A stretch of 64,000 nucleotides of DNA from Cohnella herbarum (GTDB taxonomy: Bacteria; Bacillota; Bacilli; Paenibacillales; Paenibacillaceae), in assembly GCF_012849095.1 (NCBI RefSeq), contig NZ_CP051680.1, positions 6,072,001 through 6,136,000 of the forward strand. Reading direction: 5' to 3'. The position numbers and the translations under genes were made by a program. This document shows, piece after piece, positions 45,358 through 52,863 of this stretch. The notes under the pieces were generated by a model. The model was given only the letters and a program-made list of their open reading frames with translations. It had not been told where the DNA came from and ran no database searches. The stretch's first letter is position 1. Each line of letters begins with the position of its first letter.

Positions 45358-46388
45358 TGGGCTTGAAAGATTTACAACCCGGTAACAACCGGGCTCGCGG
45401 AGCGATGTTCGTCGGCGTTGTCTTGATGGTTATCTGTCTAGGGGTTCTGATATTCAGTCTGAATACAGGAACGATTAAGCTGTCGCCTATGCAGGTGCTG
45501 CAAACATTGTTTGGATTCGGCACGGCGAAAGAGGAAACGGTATTGTTCGATTATCGAATGCCCCGCATACTGATTACGATGCTGGCGGGGATCGGACTCG
45601 GCGTTTCCGGCGCCATTTTGCAGGGAGTATTCCGCAATCCGCTCGCCGATCCGGGAGTCGTTGGGCTTAATGCAGGCTCGGCGGTCGGGCTTATCGTATT
45701 TGTCAGCTTCTTTCAATCGATGGAGCAGATGTCCGCGCTTTTGATCCCGCTATTCACTTTCTGCGGCGCGATGCTTACGGCACTGCTTATCGGCGTACTG
45801 GCTTATGAGCGCGGTCAGAATTTGCAGCCCACCCGCGTGATTCTCGTAGGTATCGCGGTAGCGGCGGGATTCAGCGCCCTGACCTTGTATCTCTCGCTCC
45901 GGCTCGATTCGGAAACCTATACCTTCGCGGCAAGATGGCTTGTCGGCAACATATGGGGGAGAGATTGGATCCATGTGTTCGCGTTGCTTCCTTGGATTAT
46001 CGGCTTCGGTACGTATGCCTTGCTGCAAGCGAGAACGTTGAACGCGCTCGGGTTAGGAGACGGAACGATCGTAAGCATAGGCGTGTCGCTTAATCGTAAA
46101 CGAATCGGGCTGCTCGTTGCGGCGGTTTCCCTCTCAAGCGCAAGCGTAGCGATGGCCGGGGGAATCGGGTTTATCGGATTTGTTGCTCCCCATCTCGCGC
46201 GGAGGCTTGTAGGTTCGTCGCATCGGCATGTGATTCCGATCTCCGGAATGATTGGCGTTGTTATTCTTGTGCTGGCCGATACGGCGGGACGCTCCTTATT
46301 TCTGCCTAGCCTGATTCCTGCCGGAGTTCTGGTTGCGGGTATCGGAGCCCCGTATTTTCTCTATTTGTTACTAAGATCATCTAAATAA
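45357..46388 (+). CDS. FecCD-type siderophore ABC permease
   Basis: Second permease (343 aa) of the same family, partner of the preceding one. Family blocks are DYRMPRILITMLAGIGLGVSG, GVFRNPLADPGVVGLNAGSA and GFIGFVAPHLARRLVG. The start ATG overlaps the stop of the upstream gene. It is followed after 14 nt by the binding-protein gene. No ATPase gene follows, as in the B. subtilis Feu system, which uses the distant YusV ATPase. Confidence 0.93.
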   Translation: MGLKDLQPGNNRARGAMFVGVVLMVICLGVLIFSLNTGTIKLSPMQVLQTLFGFGTAKEETVLFDYRMPRILITMLAGIGLGVSGAILQGVFRNPLADPGVVGLNAGSAVGLIVFVSFFQSMEQMSALLIPLFTFCGAMLTALLIGVLAYERGQNLQPTRVILVGIAVAAGFSALTLYLSLRLDSETYTFAARWLVGNIWGRDWIHVFALLPWIIGFGTYALLQARTLNALGLGDGTIVSIGVSLNRKRIGLLVAAVSLSSASVAMAGGIGFIGFVAPHLARRLVGSSHRHVIPISGMIGVVILVLADTAGRSLFLPSLIPAGVLVAGIGAPYFLYLLLRSSK

Positions 46389-46402
46389 ACGAACCGAGGT
46401 CG

Positions 46403-47392
46403 ATGAATAAGATGTTTAAGAAAACAATGCTTAAGAAAACGAACGCTTTGATGCTGTTAGGTCTGGCGATGATCCTATTGCTCGGCGCATGCGGCCAGAG
46501 CAACAATAACGAATCGAGCGCAACGGCTTCCCCGACTGCGGGGACGAGCCCGGCAGCGGAGCAAAGCGCGGACCCGGCTTCTCCCGAGGCGCAGGCAGCG
46601 CCGAAAATCGCTTCCTTGTCGATTCATATTACGAACAATTTGCTTGCGCTTGACGTTACGGCCGCGGGCGGCGTGATGGGCGGCAAAGCGAAGGATTTCC
46701 TTTCTCATGTAGCCGGTCGCTTGAAAGATACAGTGAAGCTCGGCGTTGCAAAGGAAGTGGACATGGAGGCATTGCTGCAGCTTGAACCGGACGTGATCTA
46801 TGCCGATAAGGAGTTCGCGGGTCAAGATACGTCTAAACTAGAAGCGATTGCCCCGGTTAAGATGTTCGATCTCGATCAAGGAACATGGAGAGATCATCTG
46901 AAGCTCCTAGCCGCGGAGTTGGGTCGGGAGCAGCAAGCGGAAAAGTTCATTGCCGATTATGAAGATCAACTTAAGCGCGTTAAAGGTTTGATTCAAACGA
47001 AGTTCGGCGACAACCCGAAAGCGATGGCTATTCGCGTCACGGCGAAGGAACTGCGGGTATTCGGAACGCCTCGTCCAATGGGGCCGATTTTGTTCGAAGA
47101 TTTGGGCTTCCAGCCTGCGAGCGGCGTAGAGAAGATTACGGATGCGCCTTACGAGGTCATCTCCCAGGAAGTGTTGCCCGACTTTAACGCGGATGCGATC
47201 TTCGTCGTCGTTAACGTAGAGGACGATGCGAAGAAGATTTATGAAGAAATGCAGAACAGTCCGATCTGGAAAGGCTTGAAGGCGGTTCAGAACGGGCATG
47301 TGTACGTGATCGGCGAGCAGCCTTGGTTGGACTATTCCTCGATCGGCAACAAGATGGCGCTGGATGAAGCGGAAGACTTCTTCGGCAAATAA
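46403..47392 (+). CDS. Iron-siderophore-binding lipoprotein
   Basis: Ferric-siderophore-binding protein (329 aa), FeuA/FhuD class. The lipobox is LGAC (Cys at about residue 30), followed by a Ser/Thr/Ala/Pro linker to about residue 60. The binding domain includes VDMEALLQLEPDVIYADKEF and a C-terminal VIGEQPWLDYSSIG. It ends the Fur-controlled operon and delivers ligand to the FecCD pair. The ligand is probably the same siderophore that is sensed by the regulator at 42572. Confidence 0.93.
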   Translation: MNKMFKKTMLKKTNALMLLGLAMILLLGACGQSNNNESSATASPTAGTSPAAEQSADPASPEAQAAPKIASLSIHITNNLLALDVTAAGGVMGGKAKDFLSHVAGRLKDTVKLGVAKEVDMEALLQLEPDVIYADKEFAGQDTSKLEAIAPVKMFDLDQGTWRDHLKLLAAELGREQQAEKFIADYEDQLKRVKGLIQTKFGDNPKAMAIRVTAKELRVFGTPRPMGPILFEDLGFQPASGVEKITDAPYEVISQEVLPDFNADAIFVVVNVEDDAKKIYEEMQNSPIWKGLKAVQNGHVYVIGEQPWLDYSSIGNKMALDEAEDFFGK

Positions 47393-47422
47393 GCGGAGTA
47401 GGTATCATGTAGCATAACGGAA

Positions 47423-47460
47423 TAGAAGAAGCGCAATCCACCGGGATTGCGCTTCTTCTA
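47423..47460. terminator. Bidirectional terminator
   Basis: A 17 bp perfect stem (47423-47439 with 47444-47460) and a 4 nt loop lie between the siderophore operon and the convergent two-component operon. T-rich sequence follows on the plus strand. Confidence 0.88.
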
Positions 47461-47463
47461 TCT

Positions 47464-48351
47464 TTATTGCTGATCCGAAGGATACTCCTTCACCTTGACT
47501 TTTCCGTCTCCCCATTCGCTTCGCGTTTCCACAAACTGCATCGCTTTGTCTATCGCGTTGTTCTCGGCAGCATCCGCTTTAGGCTGCATGTCCTTCAGCC
47601 AGCCGTTATATTCCACCGACAGCAGCTCCTTGTTATAACGGGAGAACGTCAACTGAGCGCGTTCGCCGTCTTCCGAATTCACCATAAAGGTAATATCGGG
47701 ATTGCTGCCGTAGTTCGAACTGCTGTGCCCTTGCGAGACGTATTCAACCGAAGCGATCTTGCCCGCAAGGAGCTTGTGATTTTCAGCCGTTTCCTTCACG
47801 AGCTTCGAGAAATCGTCGTGTTGCTTCAGCAGTTTTTTGTCCAATCCAAGCGATCCGGCATCTTTCCAATACTTTCCTTGCAACGCGGTTCGGGGATCTC
47901 CGGTAATGGCGTCCACTTCGAACGTATAGCTCTGCCCGGCCGCTTCGGCGACTTCGCCGTACCATACGGCCCGGGGATCGAGCTCGGTTGCCGGATGGTA
48001 AGACATGACGATTGTTTTGCCCTTCAGGTTCGCGTGAAACAGCATCCATAGATTTTGCGCTCCGAGTTCGGCGGCCTCGCTCATGTTCAGGTCCTTAGCC
48101 GTTCCTTTCCCGCTGAGCTCGTGAAGCTTGACTTGATAATCGGCCTTGACATAATCGCTTGGCAAGCTGGTTTTCGCCGTTTGAGCAATCGGCGCGCTGT
48201 AGCTGGTAGGCACTTTGGCCGTCTTGCCCAGCTCGGCGGCTTTCGCCGCTTGCGACAAGCCGCCGAACGCTAGCGTGCACGCCGTAATTGCCGCTGCCGC
48301 TCCGAGTACGAGCAGCTTGAGCTCTTTTCTTTTTACCGTTGTTTCCTTCAT
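47464..48351 (-). CDS. Secreted protein, possibly PepSY-like, linked to a two-component system
   Basis: A 295 aa protein with an N-terminal hydrophobic segment (KLLVLGAAAAITACTLAFGG, about residues 13-32) that serves as a signal peptide or anchor. A segment around residue 135 (WYGEVAEAAGQSYTFEVDAITG) resembles a PepSY unit, and a second pattern near residue 210 may be another. I do not recognise a named family. AAAGGAGAG lies before the ATG. It is the third gene of the response regulator-kinase operon, separated from the kinase by 85 nt. PepSY proteins often modulate proteases or kinases outside the cell, so a role in tuning the adjacent kinase is possible. Confidence 0.72.
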   Translation of the reverse strand: MKETTVKRKELKLLVLGAAAAITACTLAFGGLSQAAKAAELGKTAKVPTSYSAPIAQTAKTSLPSDYVKADYQVKLHELSGKGTAKDLNMSEAAELGAQNLWMLFHANLKGKTIVMSYHPATELDPRAVWYGEVAEAAGQSYTFEVDAITGDPRTALQGKYWKDAGSLGLDKKLLKQHDDFSKLVKETAENHKLLAGKIASVEYVSQGHSSSNYGSNPDITFMVNSEDGERAQLTFSRYNKELLSVEYNGWLKDMQPKADAAENNAIDKAMQFVETRSEWGDGKVKVKEYPSDQQ

Positions 48352-48436
48352 GTTCAGCTCTCCTTTGCGTTACCGCGTATTGGTGTTTGCAAGTGCAAGT
48401 ATAAGAACGCCAGGTTAGCAAACGATCACCGAGTTA

Positions 48437-49834
48437 TCATGAAGTTGTAAAAGTAATTTTGCTGATCGTGCCTCTGCCGATTTGGGAAGCGAAAGATAAC
48501 TCCGCGCCATGGCTGGCAGCAATCTGCTCGCACAGCGACAGTCCCAGGCCGGCTCCGCCGTCCGCTCTGCTGCGAGCTTGATCGACGCGGTAGAAAGCTT
48601 CCGTTATTCGCCCTAATTGCTCTTTGGTCATTCCTTTGCCGTCATCGCTCACGACAATGACGGGGCGTTCCGACTCCACGTAAGCTTCCAGCCGTACTTG
48701 TCCTCCCGGCGAACAAGCCTTCACGGCGTTATCCGCCAAGTTGACGACGAGACTTTCCAGCAAATTGCGGTCGCCCCGTACCGAATCCAATCGGCATTTC
48801 CAAGACAATCGGACCTCGCGGTCTTCCAGCTTGAGCTTAAGGGTCTCCGCCGTTTTACGGAACAGATCTTCCAGCTCGACCGTTTCAAGCACAATATCGC
48901 TGCGGCCGAGCGTCGCCAGTTCCAGCAGCTGATGGGCTAGATTTTGCAATCTGCGGCTCTCGGACATAATATAATCGGTCGCCTCCAGCTTATCGTCCTC
49001 CGTTAACGCGACCTTCTGAATATACTCCGCATAGCCGTATATCGAGGTTAAAGGCGTTCGAAGCTCATGAGCGAAGTTATCGATAAAACGCTGCTTTTGT
49101 TCGGCCGCCAGCTTCAACTGCTCCATCTGCTGCTGAATTTCCTCGGCCATATGATTAAAGCTGTCGGCCATTTCCGATAGCTCGTCATGGCGGGTCACCC
49201 GAATTCGGTTACCGTATTCGCCTTGCGCGATGCTCTTGGACGCCTCCGAAATTTGGCGAAGCGGCTTGAATACGCGGCCGAGCACGAAATGCAGACAAAG
49301 GGCCAGCAAGGTGCAAAATACGATACCTAGCAGGAAGAGCATGCCGGTCATTCGGCTCCACGCGGATAAGTTGCCCGTGACGTCGTAGAGGTAGTTTAGC
49401 GTATAGGACTCGTAAGGCGCTGGAAGATTACCGGTTACGAGGACGTAAGTCCGGTCGTTCTGTTTCGTAGTCGTTACCGTGCGTTCTCCCGGGATTGCCG
49501 TTGGAGAATCGCCTGAGAGTTGCAAGTTTTTCGGGAGACTAGAGTAAAGCGTGCCGACTCTATCGGATAGCTCGAGGGCCACTCCCTGCTTGCCGTAATA
49601 AGTCGAGTAAGACCGGAATAGCGAGCCCAGCGCCTCCTCACCGACTGTCCCCCTGCTTTCCAAAGCGTACAAGTCCTTCCCGTATGTGGAAGCGATAAAA
49701 TAATGCTCGCCAAGGCTGCGCTCGCGCGAACTGTCGAGATTCGTTCTGAGCGTAATCGCCGAGAACAGAAAGATGGCCAGGTTGAAAAAAAGAAGGAATA
49801 GCAGTAAAGTAACAAGAAACGTTCTTGCTTTCAT
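48437..49834 (-). CDS. OmpR-class sensor histidine kinase
   Basis: Membrane histidine kinase (465 aa). TM1 is at about residues 8-28, an extracellular region of about 125 residues follows, TM2 is at about 162-184 (LFLLGIVFCTLLALCLHFVL), then HAMP (about 185-240). The H-box is NFAHELRTPLTS at about 252-263, followed by an N-box (NLADNAVKAC), a G1 box (VSDDGKGM) and a G2 box (GGAGLGLSLC). It follows the response regulator with a 2 nt gap. Stimulus unknown; the cell envelope is a common target of such systems in this group. Confidence 0.93.
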   Translation of the reverse strand: MKARTFLVTLLLFLLFFNLAIFLFSAITLRTNLDSSRERSLGEHYFIASTYGKDLYALESRGTVGEEALGSLFRSYSTYYGKQGVALELSDRVGTLYSSLPKNLQLSGDSPTAIPGERTVTTTKQNDRTYVLVTGNLPAPYESYTLNYLYDVTGNLSAWSRMTGMLFLLGIVFCTLLALCLHFVLGRVFKPLRQISEASKSIAQGEYGNRIRVTRHDELSEMADSFNHMAEEIQQQMEQLKLAAEQKQRFIDNFAHELRTPLTSIYGYAEYIQKVALTEDDKLEATDYIMSESRRLQNLAHQLLELATLGRSDIVLETVELEDLFRKTAETLKLKLEDREVRLSWKCRLDSVRGDRNLLESLVVNLADNAVKACSPGGQVRLEAYVESERPVIVVSDDGKGMTKEQLGRITEAFYRVDQARSRADGGAGLGLSLCEQIAASHGAELSFASQIGRGTISKITFTTS

Positions 49835-49836
49835 CT

Positions 49837-50490
49837 TTACACCTCTAACCGGTAGCCTAGCTTATAGACCGTTTTGATCCGATTTTCCAGGCCGAACTTT
49901 TTCCGAATTTTTTGTATATGGACATCGACTGTCCGGGTATCTCCTTCATAGTCGTAGCCCCAAGCCAACTCTAGCAGCTTCTCCCGCGAAAGCGCGATGT
50001 TGCGGTTTCTAACCAGCGCCTCCAATAGCTCGAATTCTCTTGGCGTATATTCCACCGATTGATGATCGCAATAGATGATACGGCTACCGAAATCGATTCG
50101 CACGTCGTCCAGCTCGAAGCTCTCGTTCGCGCTTGCTTTCATCGTTCGGCGCAGCACGGCGTCCACGCGGGCGAGCAATTCCAGCATTTCGAACGGCTTG
50201 ATCATGTAATCGTCGGCGCCCATCGTCAGTCCTTTCACCCGGTCGGACAACCCGTCCCTCGCAGTTAGGAAGATAGTCGGGGTTCTCGTGTTTTTTTCAA
50301 ATACTTCATAACCTCCCAATTCAGGGAGCATAATATCAAGCAGCAAGAGATCATATTCATTCCGCGCGAGCTCATCGACCGCCGCTTGTCCGTCGTAAAC
50401 GGAGATGCAACGATGCCCGACGGTTTGCAGGCTTCTTCGGATCAATTCGTTAATCGGTTTTTCGTCTTCGACGATAAGAATGGTCGCCAC
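49837..50490 (-). CDS. OmpR-family response regulator
   Basis: Response regulator (217 aa). A GTG start at 50490 is preferred: AGAGGTG lies 6 nt upstream and the protein then begins VATILIVEDEKPI with acidic residues in place. The receiver has the phospho-acceptor Asp in LLLLDIMLP (about residue 49), the Thr in IFLTARD and the Lys in YMIKPFE. The C-terminal winged helix contains EYTPREFELLEALVRN and ends KTVYKLGYRLEV. It is the first gene of the operon with the kinase and the secreted protein, and is divergent from the SEC-C gene. Confidence 0.93.
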   Translation of the reverse strand: MATILIVEDEKPINELIRRSLQTVGHRCISVYDGQAAVDELARNEYDLLLLDIMLPELGGYEVFEKNTRTPTIFLTARDGLSDRVKGLTMGADDYMIKPFEMLELLARVDAVLRRTMKASANESFELDDVRIDFGSRIIYCDHQSVEYTPREFELLEALVRNRNIALSREKLLELAWGYDYEGDTRTVDVHIQKIRKKFGLENRIKTVYKLGYRLEV

Positions 50491-50604
50491 TGCTATCACC
50501 TCTGCACGCAATATATCACAGAAATGTAATAGAGTTGTAAAGTCATGATTTCTGTCCATAAGCATGTATAATAAGAAAATAAATTACGGGATCGAGGGTT
50601 AAAG

Positions 50605-51753
50605 ATGTACGATTTTTCAGCACATTTTAAACAGAGGAACAAAGAGCTTGCCATACAGGGAGCAGTAAAAGTTCATCTTGGGGAAATCCTCCCGCTACTG
50701 GGTAAAGGTCGCTTAACCGAAATCGCTTCATCGGTCAATTTGCCTGGACGTTCTAAGATGAATAAGGCAGAGCTTGCGGCTGAGCTGACGCGCAGTATTC
50801 CGGAACCTTCCGCATTGGATTTCACCTTGCGATTGTCTACCGAAGAGGAGTTTCTGTTTTATCAACAATTGTTGCGTCAGCCTTACGTGCAAAATAACGA
50901 AATTACGCCTGGGACCTATCTGCACTTCAACGAGCGTGGCGTCTTATTTACGTTTTTCGATGAGGACAAGCTTTATTTGGTAATTCCCGAAGAAGTGAAA
51001 GAGGCTATTCGGGAGTTGGATTGGGATGCGGTGCTGCGAACTCGGTCATCGGAGCAAATGGTGCTGAAGTATGTAGATGCGGCGGTTAATCTCTATGGGG
51101 TGTGTACGCCGGAGCAGCTTCTCAACATCTATAACGATCAGAACGGGCAGAGTTTGACCATGGCGGAGCTTGAGGAGATCACCCATTTTCATCTGAACAG
51201 AATGCAGCTTTACGAACGTATCGATGGGTATTTCGCGAGTCATTATTTTGATTCAGACAGTATTGACGAGCTGCAGGGTCTGTTGAAACGTATTCGGAAT
51301 AAGCCTCTGTATATTCCCGGTAAAGAGGAGTTTCTAAAGCATTCGGAAAATCACTATTATGAGAAAACGCCGCAGCTATTGCAGCTGAGACTGTTTATTT
51401 TGAATCAGTTGTGCAATAATGCTAAGCTCGTGGATGAACTCCTAGATGATATTCAGCTTGCTTGTTCTATGGAAGCGCCTTTGCAAGAGATCGTGAACGA
51501 GTTGGAAAGAAGAGATATCAATTTCGATAACATGGAGCAAGTTAAGCGGTTTGCTTCTCTAGTTACGGAGGTATACAATCATACCAGGCTTTGGTCTAAC
51601 TGCGGTCATACGCCTGCCGAGTTGGGTGCTTTGTCGGGAGGCCGTGCTACCCGGGTGATTCCGGGGCAACGCATCGCTCCTGATAAGGTCGGGAGAAATG
51701 ACCCTTGCCCGTGCGGAAGCGGCAAGAAGTTCAAGAAGTGTTGCGGAAATTAA
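50605..51753 (+). CDS. SEC-C motif protein of unknown function
   Basis: A 382 aa cytoplasmic protein. The last 25 residues are a SEC-C zinc motif ([18 protein letters not shown]) like that at the C-terminus of SecA. The first part resembles a helical DNA-binding-like region with an SAP-type pattern at about residues 30-65 ([20 protein letters not shown]). The middle is helical and unassigned. A GAGGG ribosome site precedes the ATG. SEC-C is found in many otherwise unrelated proteins and suggests binding to the ribosome or to SecB-like partners. No operon partner is evident. Confidence 0.8.
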   Translation: MYDFSAHFKQRNKELAIQGAVKVHLGEILPLLGKGRLTEIASSVNLPGRSKMNKAELAAELTRSIPEPSALDFTLRLSTEEEFLFYQQLLRQPYVQNNEITPGTYLHFNERGVLFTFFDEDKLYLVIPEEVKEAIRELDWDAVLRTRSSEQMVLKYVDAAVNLYGVCTPEQLLNIYNDQNGQSLTMAELEEITHFHLNRMQLYERIDGYFASHYFDSDSIDELQGLLKRIRNKPLYIPGKEEFLKHSENHYYEKTPQLLQLRLFILNQLCNNAKLVDELLDDIQLACSMEAPLQEIVNELERRDINFDNMEQVKRFASLVTEVYNHTRLWSNCGHTPAELGALSGGRATRVIPGQRIAPDKVGRNDPCPCGSGKKFKKCCGN

Positions 51754-51837
51754 TGAAATCGCAGTCAGAAGAGAAACTGCAAAAGTAGTAAAAACTCTTT
51801 TCAATGTTTTTTTTAGCGGTGTATAATGTGTAATAAG

Positions 51838-51885
51838 AAATAAAGAAATAAAGAAATAAAGAAATAAAGAAATAAAGAAATGAAA
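51838..51885 (+). repeat. Octamer tandem repeat in a 5' leader
   Basis: Five perfect copies of AAATAAAG (51838-51877) and one degenerate copy. They lie between a TATAAT -10 element (51822-51827) and the ribosome site of the antitoxin gene at 51944, so they are transcribed as part of its leader. Such arrays change length by slippage. Confidence 0.9.
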
Positions 51886-51943
51886 AATAATGATCACAGA
51901 GCGTAAAGGAAAGGAATATACAAGAAAAAGGAGGGTATACTTT

Positions 51944-52330
51944 ATGGCAATAGCTGATGAGGTGGTGAAGCATGTGGAGTGGAAGCGTGCTCGTGTTTCG
52001 AAACAGCGTCAGGTGACGATACCTCTAAAGTTCTTCGAGCAAGTTGGAATAAAAGATGAAGTAGAGGTTGGATTGCAAGGCCAAAATATTATTATTCGTC
52101 CAATTCGCCAGAGTACTGGAAGCGATCACTTCGCCGAGCAAATCTTGGCTGAATTGATTGCAAATGGTTGCCCTCAAGAAGAATTGTTGGAGAAGTTTCG
52201 AGAGAGACAGACTGAAATTCGTCATGCGGCTAAGGATTTGCTTGCAGAAGCCCAAGTAGCTGCGCGCCAATTCAAGGGAACTGGTGACGAGCAAATGAAA
52301 GAACTGTTTGGCGATGTAATGGGAGGTTAG
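51944..52330 (+). CDS. AbrB-family antitoxin
   Basis: A 128 aa protein. The ATG at 51944 follows AAGGAGG; a longer frame from 51890 has no ribosome site. Residues about 15-60 are an AbrB-type domain (RVSKQRQVTIPLKFFEQVG, then GQNIIIRPI). The C-terminal half is helical and acidic, as expected for toxin binding. It is followed by a RelE/ParE-type toxin frame starting 4 nt after its stop. It probably neutralises that toxin and represses its own promoter. Confidence 0.85.
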   Translation: MAIADEVVKHVEWKRARVSKQRQVTIPLKFFEQVGIKDEVEVGLQGQNIIIRPIRQSTGSDHFAEQILAELIANGCPQEELLEKFRERQTEIRHAAKDLLAEAQVAARQFKGTGDEQMKELFGDVMGG

Positions 52331-52333
52331 TCT

Positions 52334-52638
52334 GTGCTCCCAATATTAATAGAGAAAGCTGCTGAGCGGTTCTTAAAAAAATTGTTGAGAAGCCGCTCCA
52401 AAAAGCTTTTTATGAATCAATTATCAAGATTCGAATAGATCCCTACATTGGTGAGCTTAAGACCGGGGATTTAGCTGGATACTATTGTTATGACGTTTAT
52501 TACGGTAAGACAAATTATGAAATCGCCTATATTATCGAAGAAAATGATAGCGGTGAATTGGTGGTTGTTATCTTAGCCGTTACTAGAGAGAATTTTTATG
52601 CGGAATTGAAAAGACGTGTAAGAAAGCGCCCTAAGTAA
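52334..52638 (+). pseudogene. RelE/ParE-type toxin, frameshifted
   Basis: A GTG start (52334) follows the antitoxin stop by 3 nt. The first frame reads LPILIEKAAERFLKK and then loses frame at an A7 run (52375-52381). The next frame continues IVEKPLQKAFYESIIKIRID, then GDLAGYYCYDVYYGKTNYEIAY and a late LAVTRENFYAELKRRV, stopping at 52636-52638. One more A would restore a protein of about 101 aa with a typical RelE/ParE fold. It is either a recently disabled toxin or a sequencing error. A weak CGCCC/GGGCG hairpin with T-run follows at about 52625-52660. Confidence 0.82.
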
Positions 52639-52863
52639 GCCAAGGGGGCGTTTTTCTTTTTTCGAATAACGTTATGCAATAACGTTAACTCTCATCCTCT
52701 CGCCAAAGTATGAAGAAAGACGCAAATCCCATGAAACAAGAGAAGAAGTTTTCTCCAACGAGGACTTCGTTTTTTCAGGAAACTATTTACAATATCACCG
52801 CGTCAATATAGGGGGCAAGAATTAAAAAAGGAATAACTTTATCCAGGGGGGCGACTGTGCCTA
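52639..52863. other. Intergenic region upstream of the transcobalamin-like gene
   Basis: 225 nt with no gene. It holds the terminator-like hairpin tail of the toxin, a palindromic pair TAACGTTA-like (about 52666-52690) and the octamer GACGCAAA near 52719, which also occurs in c-di-GMP-I riboswitches, but the other conserved parts of that RNA are absent. No cobalamin riboswitch motif was found. Confidence 0.4.

Noticed and set aside
52690..52790. c-di-GMP-I riboswitch before the transcobalamin-like SLH gene
   Set aside because: Only GACGCAAA matches; the other conserved strand, the tetraloop and the receptor helix are not found.
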